Source: Heliocidaris tuberculata
Taxonomy: Eukaryota; Echinodermata; Echinoidea; Camarodonta; Echinometridae
Assembly (NCBI GenBank): GCA_025618425.1
Contig: CM046832.1
Span: 66,985,427 to 67,049,426 of the forward strand
Reading direction: 5' to 3'
DNA length: 64,000 bases
Part shown: in pieces, positions 26,641 through 40,000 of the stretch
How the letters are laid out: the number at the start of each line of letters is the position of its first letter
Numbering within the stretch: position 1 is the stretch's first letter
Program-made: the position numbers and the translations under genes
The notes under the pieces: model-generated
The model's input: only the letters and a program-made list of their open reading frames with translations
Told to the model about the DNA's origin: nothing
Databases searched by the model: none

Positions 26641-26819
26641 AAAAAATGGTTGTTCTTGAATCTAAGATTTGAGCTCAAACTAAGATGGGAGGAAATGAGA
26701 GTGTGTAGTATATCAAAAAATCAATATCAAACTACATGTAATTTAGTGAAATAAATGACCAAAAGAATATATTAACAAGGGAAATGCCCAGGGCAGGGCA
26801 ATTTTTGGGGAAAAACTTT

Positions 26820-27209
26820 TGCTTGGTGAAAAATCAAAGGTTGGGGCACTTAAGGGGTGCTGCCCCTGAACCCCCCCCCCTTGTGGGCCAGTACCCCATC
26901 TGTATAACTTAAATCCCTTCAAGTAAGATTTATTGGATGGTGAAGTTCATTTGAAATCAAGCTGTGCATTTTAAAGAAGCAAAATATGTGTACATGAAAT
27001 AATTGCCATTGGGACACTTTTGGGGTGGTGCCCCTCCATCAGACTCTTGAAGATATTGATCTACAATACTTGAACAACTTGAAGTCTCCTTCCCCTAATA
27101 ATGATTCCTACCTACATGTAGTTTGGTTACAATCTACATGTGGCAATACATTTACAGGAGAAAGAAAAATGTCAATTTGGTGTCACAGGCTCTTGGGGGG
27201 GGGGGGGGT

Positions 27210-27241
<32 letters not shown>

Positions 27242-27670
27242 CCACTTCACTCTCTCCTTAAGGGATAGGTACCCTATTTGCATTCATTTAGATCCTCTTT
27301 GCCCAAGGATGATTCTTACCTAGTTTGGTTAGAACCCGGTCATGCATTTAACAAATAAATCATTTTCACAATAGGGGCACTTAAGGGGTACTGCCCCTGA
27401 GCCCTTTGGAGGCAAGGTACCCTGTTTCAGAAACTGAGGTCTCCTTCCTTTAAGGATGATACCTACCAACTTTGCTAACAATCTTAACAAGAAGCAAATA
27501 TGAATCTAATTACTGCCATTATTGGTGCTCTTGGGGGTGGTGCCCCCAAGACCCCCCCCCCCTCCCCATATTGATAGGTACCCCCATCTGTATTAATTTA
27601 GATCCTCCTTGCCTAAGGATGATCCCTGCCAATTTTAGTTGAAATCCACTTCCAGCAAAGTTTTGAGAAG
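26820..27670 (+). repeat. Degenerate tandem repeat, ~170-bp units
   Basis: Repeated order: GGGGCACTTAAGGGGT(A/G)CTGCCCC, GGTACCC, then CTCCTT(C/G)CC(T)AAGGATGAT and CCTACCAA. Four or five diverged units; one carries a G14-TTG-C29 expansion at 27195-27240. Confidence 0.7.
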
Positions 27671-27799
27671 AAGTCAAATGCATGTGTACAATACATGTAC
27701 ATACTACATGTACATACATGTACTGTATGTAGAGGCACAACTGAAATTTACCCAAAACTTAACTAAGTTAAACTGTCAGTAGGTGACCTTTAATGTGAT

Positions 27800-28165
27800 G
27801 AAAATGTAAGATTTGGGTATTCATTTGAAAGAGGGTTACATGAAGACAATCCCTACCAAGAATGACGCCAAGTTTCAAAGAATTTGAACAAATACTTTTG
27901 AAATAAAGTAAACTTTCAAAAACTTAACCTCAGGTTAACTTTTTGGAACACAATTTAACTCAACTGACCTTAATTGACCTTTGACCTTGACTTTTGACCT
28001 GAAATTCGTTCCACATTATTTGTGATACTCTACAACACTTGTGTTCAAGTTTCATGGAAATCGAACATATACTTTTGAAATGAGAGCATTTCCAAAATTG
28101 TTGACGCCGTCACCGCCGCCGCCGTCGGAAAAGCGGCGCCTATGTCTCACTTTTTGCTTAGGCAG
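27800..28165 (+). repeat. GCCGCCGCCGTCGG-type repeat end
   Basis: Contains TGACCTTTGACCTTGAC and ends with a CCGCCGCCGCCGTCGGAAAA / GCGGCGCC / AGGCGAGACAAAA segment, a block that looks like the terminus of an interspersed family. Confidence 0.5.
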
Positions 28166-28714
28166 GCGAGACAAAAACCAATCACACACAGATACTTATA
28201 TACTTCCATTTTTTGTTTCTTATGAGTGCTCTGACAAGCAATAAAAAAAAAAAAAAAAACAAAGAGACATTAATTCAAGTTTTGTTTGGGTTTTCCACAC
28301 ACCATCTTAAATTTTAATTGATACAAGTCTGTTTCAAGATGTCAACTCAACATTGTTCTCTTGTTAATAACATACAATAGGCAAAAAGCAAGACTTGATG
28401 AATCTTGAGTAATTCATTATACTGGTAATTCAGGGGCACATAGTGGAAATGTGTTCTTACAGATGAAGCTCTGTTACTTATGGAACTATACGGGGGAAAA
28501 TGGGGGGGGGGGGAGGCAAAGTATATTAGTCTTTTGTAAAAATCAACAATTGATGGAGAGATATCAAGGAAAAGAGTTTAGAGTATTCATAAATTACATT
28601 TAGGTAACAATAATTTGTTTACCATGCAGAATGCACATGAAAATGATTGTGGAAGAATTCAAAATGAAAAGGAAAGAAAAAAACCTTTAACACTCCAAAC
28701 AAAATATACTTTAA

Positions 28715-29298
28715 AGGGCAATCCAATCTTCGTAATGAGATGATTTGTGTGAAAGCAGAAAAATAAGAAAAACAGGATGGTGAAAGTTTGAAAGAAATCG
28801 GAAAAGGAATAAGAAAGTTATGGATGTTTGAAAAATGAGATCACTACATCTATGCGAATCTAAGATTGGCAATTTGGTGATTCGATTGTGACGTGTTTGT
28901 GGACAACTCTCCCATTTGTTGAACACAAAAATATAATTAATTTGCAGTTTTCTTTGAGGCGCTTTTACCCTCAGGGCAGTACTCAGAATATATTGGAGAT
29001 AGCATATTGTTATAGGTCCTCATGAAAGAAAGAGATCCTACTGAGTAATACATTTTGAAGAAAGTGACATTTTAGTCATTTTGGGTGTTGGAGTGAATGG
29101 GGGAGTTGTCCACAGCTACATCACAGTGACATTACCTATTCGGCCCATTTGAAATTCCCATATGTATAGTGATTACAACTTTCAAAAATTCATAACTTTC
29201 TTATTGCTTGTCTGATTTCGTTCAAACTGTCACCAGTCTGCTTCTCTGATTTTTCCTCTTTCTTTCCAAGCAACTTGCTATTAAGGCTAGATTTCCCT
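28715..29298 (+). mobile_element. 584-bp AGGG-ended palindromic MITE
   Basis: TTAA at 28711-28714 and 29299-29302; ends AGGGCAATCC and GATTTCCCT. Long inverted halves (GGGAGAGTTGTCCAC-like segments on both arms). Complete version of the 13252-13771 copy. Confidence 0.85.
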
Positions 29299-29302
29299 TT
29301 AA

Positions 29303-30787
29303 AAGGCACAAGGTGCCAAGTTTCTTTTTGTTTCAATATCATGAAGGGTTTATTTCTGTTAAAATGGAAATTAATATGAAATACAACAAAGATTATAAGC
29401 ATTTTAAAATTCTTTTCCATAAACTCCACACCCCACACAAAAAAAAAAAAACTGTAAATAAAAAAATGGAAGAATAATCAGCTACATGTATACAATGTTA
29501 ACTCATCCTTTGAGGATGCCAATCTATTTCATGAAAACTTAATTCTTACATTCATTTTTTTTTTAATGAAAAAGGTGTACTCGATGAACTTATGTATTTC
29601 TCCTACATGATTGCATCTAAGTAATGAGATAAAATGACCCTGAAACAATATAAGAAAAAGGACACAAAAAGAAAAGGAATCTATAATTCTGCAAAGAACA
29701 AAAGCAAAGTCTTTGTGTCATATCAGACAATAATACTCGACACAATTAATCAAGTGCCTACATGTCATCAAAAAGTGAAAAGGAGCTTCACTGGTAAGAT
29801 AAATGTACTCTGGGTGTACACACATTCTAATGTATCAGTATATGAATACTTCTTATTAGGCCAGTGTGTATACACATAATTGTTAGAGGTCTGCCCTCTA
29901 TCTCTCACACTTTGGTCATGAGCAGCATCCACAGTGCATTGTGATGTATTGTCATGATTTTAAATTGATACAAAACAAGATCAACAAATAACTAGTGGAA
30001 ACTTTACTTGTGAAGTACAACGAAAGGAATAACAATACCTGTTGCGAACATTCAAGAAATCCATTTAGGAGTAGGTTTTATGACAGTGTGATGGTATTCA
30101 AACATTTTTATGTGCTTATCAACATTCACAGGTACAACATTGTACATAATCATACTCATCACACACAGCAGTTCAATGAAAGGATAAACTACCTACAATG
30201 GCTACTTCTATATTACCTGCCAAAAAGAAAGAAGAAAAACATCAGCTGTGTACAAGACCACCACATCCTGTTCTGTTATTCATATTACATGAGCAATACA
30301 AGTCTTTTTATCACACATAAATTCATTTATTTAATGATTTAATGGACATTCCTTAATAAATTCACTATACTTGAGGTATACATGTGTGTATCTCAGTATA
30401 TTTCAATTAAGTAATAATGTATTAGGAGGTGCATTTTTGGTTGGTGCCATCATTTTTGCATTCATCAATGAGTGTGAACTCTTTATTCGCTTTGATCCAC
30501 CAGTGAAACTAAAAATGGAGTAATGTACCTCTGTCAACTTTTGTCACACATACTATGAATATCGAACATATGCTCCAAATAATGCTGTCCAGAGGTTGAA
30601 TGTAAAGAGTTAATCCATTGAGTACCATTTGATTTTGGTATAACACACACTTCCCATAGAGTCCAGCAAGAGTTATCTCAGGCTTAGCCTTAGCATTTAA
30701 CAGGTTAAGAAGTTCTGTACCACACAGCTGTATGTCAGCACGATACATAATGTATAATTGCCTCACATTTTAATCATTTTTATCTCT
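29303..30787. other. Gene-free AT-rich stretch beyond IARS1
   Basis: Downstream of the IARS1 poly(A) signals. No exon or full repeat recognised. Confidence 0.4.
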
Positions 30788-30809
30788 TTTATTCTTTAAG
30801 ACTTTTATT
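30788..30809 (-). promoter_or_regulatory. IARS1: IARS1 poly(A) signals
   Basis: Two AATAAA hexamers on the minus strand (30804-30809 and 30788-30793), about 125-145 nt after the stop codon. They imply a short 3' UTR. Confidence 0.55.
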
Positions 30810-30932
30810 GAAATACATATTTATGTAAGATGTTAGCGGTTTGTGCAATTTCTTAATACATAACCTTCAATGTCCTCCATAGCGCACAGAGTACATACAT
30901 TAAAACTAAGTCCTACGATAAGATTATTCTCA

Positions 30933-31003
30933 TCAACTGACATATGCATACAGCGTGCTTCCGCCCAGTGACAGTAGAGACTTAACATTGCTGGAATTCA
31001 GAC
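30933..31003 (-). CDS. IARS1: IARS1 terminal coding exon 24
   Basis: Residues 1162-1184 and TGA at 30933-30935. Acceptor CTGACAG; translation includes [17 protein letters not shown], aligning with the last strand of the UNE-I repeat (human ends ...KTLNMKTVYVSVLP). The join restores a total length divisible by three. Confidence 0.85.
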
Positions 31004-34000
31004 CTGTCAGAGAAAAGACAAAAGAAACAAAAAATGGGAGAGTTATAAAATTTAGTTATCAGACTGTACAGCTTCTAAAGATGCAAACAGTGATATCAAA
31101 TATACAGCAATACAAATAGGGAGGTAGGTAGTTCTGCTGTTCATACCATGTGAAGATAAATAGAAACATCAAATGGGGTGTTACAAAATAAAATTATTAC
31201 ACCTTATAGCTCCTTATATAAGATACAGATATTGATTTCAAATTCCTTGCAATACAAAAAGGGAAGAGGTCGATAGGTCTGTTGTTAATGCCACATGAAG
31301 AAAAATTGTTTCGATCAATTTGTTATCACTGTTTCTCTCCAAATCTTTTTTCATAAAGATATTTTTTTGCTAGGCTTCTTCATTCCTGAGATCTTCTGGA
31401 CAAACTTTCCAAGATTTCTTGTTAGAATGAACAACAATCCCAAGAATTAAAAGAGAATGAAACCCCAAACTTGTATGCACTTTAACAGAAGCAGAAAAAT
31501 CTTGGGAGCATATCACTGAAAGTTTGAGGAAAAACGGATAAAGAATAAAAAAGTTAAAAAGATTTTAGAAACCTAAAATCGCTAAATGAAATTGGCAACA
31601 TACTCATTATGCTAATGAGATGCTATGACATATTTGTGCTCTCTCTTTATAGGTAATAAGAAAATTATAAGTTTTCAGCTTTAAAACAAAGAAAATTGAA
31701 TTAACAACATTGTGCTTGAAATATATTGTGAGGAATAAATTTCTGAACACCACCTATAATACAGAAAGCAAATTAGATATATTCAAGGAAAGAGAATATT
31801 TACCATTATTTGAGGCAATATAAGGCAATTGGAAAGTATAGCACATTAACATCACAGCATCTCATTAGCATAATGAGGACATTGCCAATTTCAGATCTCC
31901 ATTCATTTAGCGATTTTATGATTTCAAATATTCATAACTTTTATTTATTAGTTGTCCATTTTTCCTCAACCTTTCACTGATATGCTTCTTTGATTTTTGT
32001 GCTTCCAGTAATATGCATTTATTTGGGGGGTTACATTTTCCTTCAAGTAACATCTAATACTATACCTATCTATTGATAATGGTTGTTTAACTTTATTCAG
32101 CAATGAATTTAGTACTTCACTCACCATTACTCTTGTTCTTTGACCTGTACAGCTGGATCTTCTTTCCATGGAGTCCAAAGATGACCCCTACATGACTGGT
32201 CAGCTGGTCGACGGTCAACAGGTAGTCACCAGGGGGGTTCTCCAGCAGTACAGTGCCCCGCCCACACCTAGCTCCAAGGGCGGGCTTGGCATCACACAGC
32301 TCTACATTCACAAACTTGCAGAAGGGTGTGGGGCCGTTGGTAGAAGAAGTAGCAGTAGCACCCCTGGAGGAAGTACTTGTTGGTTCTTGGTGACCTTTGG
32401 TAATGATCAGCTCTAGGCTGGGCCCTTTCAGCTGTAGACAGGATAGAAATTGGGCAAATTTAGATGTGAGGATTTAACACACAACCAAAATAGTACTTTG
32501 TATACAAAGACTAAATAAACCACATTATCAGGTACAGTGGAAACTCATTACAAAAAGCTCCTCTATAACAAGATTCCTTATATAACAAGCCAATTTTGGT
32601 GGTCCCAGGTCTTTATGTTCTTTAATTTTTTTTTATCCTGATATAAGGAGTTTCCTGATAAAACAAGGTAATTTTCATGGTCCCAAGCTCCTCGTTACAG
32701 CGAGTTTCCACTGTACTTACATGTACAATAAAAAGCAAACTAATACTCAGTATTCAATACTAATAAGCAAATTGTGACATCATTAAATATAAATGAAATA
32801 TAGAGTAAATATATTACAAAAATAACACTGATCCTAATAGTGGCCTCTGCATTAACAGTCATATTAATTTTGATTGATTCTTCTGTGAAGAAGTGCATTT
32901 TTTCGAAACAACTTTAAGACAAAACTGCATTCCCTGGGTGGTCTTTGCACATAGGTTCAACTTACCAATATTTTAGAACAGAGAAATAGTAAGAAATGGG
33001 GTGATATTAAAGAAGTACATGTTTCTGCTCAATCAAGCAGAGAGAGAGAGAGAGAGAGACAACCTAGGCAGGAAGAACGAGACATTGTCCAATGGTTGGG
33101 GAAGATTTAGTGTTGGAAGGAAGAAAAGTGGGTAAATCTAAGTTCTAGGACACATGCTCACATGACAATAGGCCTGTTTACTAATGTTACGTTAATCAGA
33201 TGCAAATCCCCTGCACGAAGAGACTCTGGCAAGCTCTGCTGCCTCCCATGTGTGTGTGTACGTGTAATGTCTATAAGAAAAGTCAGAATCTCAGGGGTTT
33301 TCTGGTTTATTTCCTTGTTTATCCATCTTTATTTCGAACACAAGTGAGAAGGCAAGAGGAACATTTGATGATATCAGCTGTTTATATACAAAGTGAAATT
33401 TAAAAGTTAAATTGCCAAATTATTCCATAAAGAAAGCAGAATTGGAGACACAGATTTTTGTGTGTGCTGGTGAGGCAGGCCATTATACTGTCGCTAAATA
33501 AATCTCTCTTTTTGGTTCAATTTGAGTTTTCTTGTTGGAATTATGCAGTTTATCTAATAGTTGATATTACTCAGAATATCGCTTTGACTTTTCTATACTT
33601 GTGGTGGATTACAATATAAATAAACAATAAAATGACTGATGTCTCTATAAATCCAGTACTAACTCGAATCACCTATTCACTTTTTACAGCAACACAATGC
33701 TTAGCAGATGGTACTGGATCAGAGTTTACCAGAGTACGCTTGTGGGCATGGACATTAGTAAAAAGACCTATTGCTCTAGAGTCAATTTCCTACACTAACT
33801 TCAACCTTGAACCAAACACTAATCCAAACCCTAAACCTAACCTATAACACAATGCAACCCTCACCCTTCTCCTCTATCTTGAAGAAATAAAACCTAGAGC
33901 AAATATTACTGGAGGAAACGTCAGGTCACCAAAATCTAACCTGAAATGTTTCTCTGATGATTTCCTCTGCTCCAGCAGGTACAGGGAGGAGTCTTAGGGG

Positions 34001-37000
34001 TTGTTTGATGGTGTTGAAGATGTATTCCTCATGGGATGGGATGATCTGTGTCAATCTATCACTAGCTGGTTCCACATTGTAGTAGATAGTGATATCATCT
34101 GTTGGCATGAGGCTTGCCTGTAGCAGAGCAAAGAAGGCAAAAGTTTGATGAGATGAGTGAATGTGTTATCTGAAGTTATATTTTCAAAGGAATCTCAATT
34201 AACAATTTATAATAAGACCATTATTCAATGTTTGTAGTTCAATTTAAAGTCCTTTGTAAAAATGTCTAGTTCTCAATAGTTTACTCCATGTCAAGCTTTT
34301 CCTGTGCATCCATAATTATTGCATACACTCCTGAGAATGATCATATATTACAAATTAAAAACTCTAAATTGGAATGTCTATGCATATAAATAAGAATATC
34401 CTCCATAACTTTACTACTTTTTATTCACACCGTGCCTTGGCCTTTAAGTTTATTTTTAAAGTGTACTAACTGGACCCCAAAATGCACATTTTGTACATAC
34501 CACTAACTTTCAAGTTAGTGAGAATGGAAGAATTTTATAATATCAAAGGACAAGCTTTAGTTTGTCTTTAGAGGTATCCTTCTACTTCTACCTCTTCATT
34601 TTCAAATACTTATATATAAAAGGAATTGTATCCCATATCAAATCTTTCAAATATTCTTGAAAGATAAGTGGAGGCTCTATTCCATACACAAGGGAGTGGA
34701 AGAATTGCTAGGGGGCTTAAAAAAATGATAATGGTCTTGTCTTGTATAGTTTGTCTTCAGATATGTTAAATACTGGTACCTTTTTCCTGAGCTTCTGGAT
34801 ACGATTGATGACCTCTCTAGCCACACCCTCATCTAGCATGGATTGGTCTGGTGTTACATCTAGGAGTACAAGGATCTATAAACAAAAAAACAACATTGAA
34901 AAAGAGAATGACTTGGAAATGACAGAGACAGGAAAGTCCCATTATAATGAAGTCTCTTATAACCCTCTTATAACCAAATGCAGGACAGAGCAAACATCGC
35001 CCAATTATGTTTCTTAATAATCTGTAGCAGCACAATCACCAAATTACAAAATTCATCATTTTTATTCAACCCCTATTTTCTCAAAGTTACATTTAAAGTG
35101 ACTCATCAACATTTCTTAAAAATGATTTTTGAAATGACCCCACAACATAAAACATAAGTTATTTTAGAGCCCTGCTAAGGGGCTGTATACATGATGGCCA
35201 AAATTTCTGCAAAGACTTCTACCTTGGTTGACTCTCTTCAGTAAACAACTACTCACATTAGTGATTTAGAAAATCTCCCCCCACCCTATATTTCCTTTTC
35301 AACTGACCTTGCCATCTGAGTGTGCCTGATACTGTGAGGATCCTGATGCAGACTCCTCCATATTGTAACTCAACCTCAGGTCATCTTTTCCTAGCATGTG
35401 ACCTTCGACCTCTATCTCACCCTTTGCCACGAACCCCTGGAGCTGAGCATCAGTGAGCTTGCGGATCTTCTCCGAGGCCTTCTTGAAATCTCCCTTGAGG
35501 CGCTTGCCAAGGATCATGTGATCTGGTTCAGCATGAAGGGATACATGGTATTTCCCCTTGTCCTGGGATGTTGTGACCTTTCTCACGTTCAGTTCCTGAA
35601 ACACAAATACCAAACCGATAGCAAGAAAACAACACCTATACTTTCAAATTTGAATTCACACTTGGTTTATTACTGTAACCATATAGATGTGGTGTGGTCT
35701 AGTGGATAAATCACCGGACTCCACTACATGAAACATAAAAAAAAACTTGATCATAAAAATAGAGTTAAAAACCCTGCAACATGACTGACATCATTTGGTA
35801 ACATATTATATACATACTGCATGGTCTATCATGCACTATACTGGATTATGTGCAGGACAAATACTGAATTATCCCGAGTGCAATTTTGTTTCACCGAGGC
35901 TGCAGGCCGAGGTGAAATAGACCTGCATGAGGGATAATTTAGTATTTGGATTTCATATAGTCCAGTAATGGTACATAAACAGAACATGCACTAATTATTA
36001 TAGTAAACAGACCCCTAGATCTATAACTGTTATTGTGTACTAATCAAAGTTATAGTGCACGATTGTGCACTGTAACAAAATTTTTGCATGTTGCGTGATG
36101 TGAATCTAACCAATCACAGCGTGTATTATACATACACTATTTACTATAAATCTATATTTGCCATTCTTGACCTAAGTGATGAAAAAGAATATCGGTGGGG
36201 CGAAGAATACCCATTGAATGCAAAAGTGTCACATAAGGGCAATAAGGCTAATAAAGAATGTTTATATAATAAACCTCTCAATAAATTACAAGATATAGGA
36301 TGCAACACAAGTGCATCATACAATTCACTCTTAGTGTTAACACTGCCGTCACCATTGTCACAACTATAACCACTATTACCAATGACATTAACATCATCAC
36401 TCTTCTTTAACACTTGCCATCACCACATCCAAAACCACGACTACCAATGACATCATCATGATCACTACGATAAGAAATCTCACCTCAATGACGTATTTCT
36501 CTAGGGATCTGATATCATCCAAGCATCCCTGATCAGTGTTGATGACGACCACCTCCTTGAGAGGATACTTGGTGGGCATGGTAACCCTGTCTCGGATCAC
36601 CCTCGCAAGCTCAATCACCGTCTGCATGTTAGACACAGCTATCTCAATCTTGCCATCAATCAGGTCTTCCCTGTTTAAGAGTCAAGGAGCAATATCAATT
36701 TGGCAACTGCAATACCCACTGGGAAAATTTGGAAAATGTATGGCACAAAAGACAGTATGAGAAGCAGAGAGTGAGAGAGGAATCAAGGGTATAAAGAGGC
36801 TACTTGGACAAGCTTCTGTCTACTGTCTAATGTATAAGGGCGTGATCACTTTAGGGAATGTTGTCATCAACACTAACAATAAATCATGTTATCAATGCAC
36901 ATGAATCATTTTCAGCATCAATAAACTTGGTAAAAATATAAACCTGGAATTGGTGGGTCATTCTTACAAGGAAAACATATTTCATTCAACCGAACCCCAT

Positions 37001-40000
37001 CATCACTCCCTCGTCCACTCCTTTGTCACAATCATCATGACAACCTACCTTGCCTTGGGCTGCATCAGGTAATGCACACTCTTGGTGTCCTGTGTGGAAG
37101 CCAAGTCCGTCTCGACCAGATGCCTGAGGTTCTGGTACATGTGCTCAGTGAGGAAGGGTGTGAAGGGTGACATGACGCGCACCATGCTGTAGAGCACACT
37201 GAAGAGTGCATGCAGGGCATCCTCACAATCCTTGCTACCTCCTTCTCCCTACAAGGAAAAGAATGAAATAGGCATCAAAAAGGTTCCCTTCACTGACCTA
37301 ACCTCTTGCTGAGCCAAATTATTTTTGCAAGTTTTTAGTTTTTAACAAAATGCAAAAGATGTCCCTGTCATGTTATGTTTGATGAAGCATATGTGATGGT
37401 TGAGTAGCCACTTACAAGCAAAGTCATCTTTCCTTGTCAGCCTCAAAGAGTTAATAACGGCAGTGCATTTTCTTTGGATACCAATTGATATCTCCTCTAA
37501 AATCCTTTGAAAAGAACATAGGGAAATGCAAATTCTATTCCTCCTTACCCATAAACGCAAAGACAATTTGAACGAATGGCTATTTATTTCGATGATCAAA
37601 AGATATTTTCACATGCAAGAATCAATTTTGACATGGCTAATCTTATATTGTTGTAGTTTAATGATTCCAAGCTCAAAATCACTAATGTGGCATCATATGA
37701 AAGAGGTATTGCTGGGGAGAGTTAGGTTTCTTTGTTGAGAAAGATAGATAATTACCTTGAGTCGCTTCCTGTTAGACCTGACATACCAGTTGGTCAGCAT
37801 GTCTACAAACCTGACCAGCCTCACCACCACCGTGTAGAGACGGTATGCTGTCAAGAAGAAAAGTTATCTTAATGAGGTATGTACAGGACATGCGTAGTTT
37901 TAATGCAGTGCCAACTAATGTAGCAACCTTTCACTGAGCACAAACGATACTAATTATGAAAATTATTCTCCTCAAAGTACTCATGGCAAGTCATTATATG
38001 AACAAAATAAATCCGCAATACACATTCTCTGATAGCCTAAGGAACCAGTGGCCATTTCTTCATGGCAGTCTATTCTAAAGAATCCTGTTGTAAGTCCTTA
38101 AAAATCAATTCCAAATCTCAAACTGCAAAGGACTTATGTATATCACTCTAATTATGAAATACAAAAAATAGTATCTTTTGATTACAAATTAACAACAGAC
38201 TAATTTGAGATGGATCAAATTTCAAGAGTTATAATAAGACCTAGGTGAGCCAGGTCTAGAAGAACTCACCAGCCATCTCTTCGTGGAAGAACTTGGTGAG
38301 AGACTGAGTGAAGGATAGGATCCATCTATCCATGATGTTATCTGATGGTTTGAATGTCTGCTCATTGTGACAGAACTTCACATTCTCCTCCTGTAAGAAA
38401 TATGGAGGATGGTCATTGCAATGGATGAAAGACTTGCTATCAACACACACACACACTGGAAACACAAGACAGATAACTCTTTTGGCTTTTGATGTTGAAT
38501 AATCAAGCCAGTTGTCTCAGCCTTCAGTGTACATCTATCGATTTAAATGAATTTGCATTCTGACTGCCTATCCTCTTTGGTGAGCTGGCATAAAAACTCA
38601 GACATTATGGACAAAATTTTGCTTCAAGAGACTCACAGGTTCTGTTCTCAAATTTTAAAGATTTTTCTAAAACAATGTATTTAAGTTTTGTCAGAAATTA
38701 TGAAAACTCCCATCCAATGTAACCCAAACAACCTATCAAAAATTAACATTTATTTATTGACATTTCCAACAACAAGAGGTTGGAAATTCTCACCCTTTCT
38801 AATCTCTCAACATTCTGCATGAGGAATCTGTAGGCATTGAACCAAGGCAGAAAGATGTCCTTGAGAACATCTCTCACTCCTGTCTCTTGGAAACGAAGAT
38901 TCTCAGCTCGGACCACAGGTGAGTTGATCAGATACAGTCTGTGGGGGAGATAGAAGTGCATAATTATTCACTACAATACAACAATCTTGATTTATATGTT
39001 CCTTCTTAGAACTGAAAATGTAGAATTTAGATGTGAGCCATTGCAGAGTTGACCAAATTAAATCTGGGAAGTCGATACAAGTGGACTTTTGTCAACTACA
39101 TGCACAAGAGAAAATCTAATTTCATATTGTTATTAATACGTTTATTTAGTGAAATAATCAAATTTACATTAAGATGCCTCAATTAGCTGGTGTTTGAATT
39201 ATAACCTCAAACAGCATAATTAGACAGTATTCCATAAATAGATCAAATACAGTTTGTCTAATGCTTTGTAAATACAGGTCAATGTATTTGTTGTGATGTT
39301 TCTAGCCATATCTCGATTTTAGAGTAAAATTGAGATCTTACCTGAGAGCATCTGCACCATACTTAGTGACGACATTCATGGGATCAGGATAGTTCTTCTT
39401 ACGCTTGCTCATCTTCTGTCCATCTGCTGCTAAGATCAGCCCATTGGCGATGAGATTCTTGAAAGCAGGCTTGTCAAAGAGTGCCACAGATATCACTATC
39501 AAGGTGTAGAACCTAGAAAAGACAACACAAGGCAAATAACCCTAATGACTTATGCTTCTTTGTATAGGTTGGAATGCTCCGATGGCAGAGACAAAAATTC
39601 AAACATTTTGCAAAATATAAGGGTCAGAATGGCCAACAAAATAAAGCTCTAAACTCTTGATAAGCTCACTTTGAAAGAATACATGGTGTAATCCTTAGAA
39701 CTATACCTTCAAGCTTCTCCTCCATAAGAAAATGCTGAAAATTTACCAACAAAATAAATTGATTAACTGCATAAATGCATCAAGAGAAAACTTGTATAAT
39801 GGTATGGAAATACCACTGAAGAGGTTAAAAAACTCTGTCTCCTACCTTGCAAATTTTTATGCACATAAAAAAATACTCAGAATGAACTTTTGAAATATTT
39901 GTGTATCTATACTTTAAAAGAAAATCAATTGAATTAAGAGATGTTCTTACCATCCCCTGGTCTGGTCAATACCCTCTGCAATGAAGTTGGCAGGGAAGCT

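Noticed and set aside
32117..32127. IARS1 stop at the unspliced GGT GAG TGA after exon 23
   Set aside because: The site is a consensus donor and splicing to 31003 gives a family-matching end; kept only as a possible minor form.
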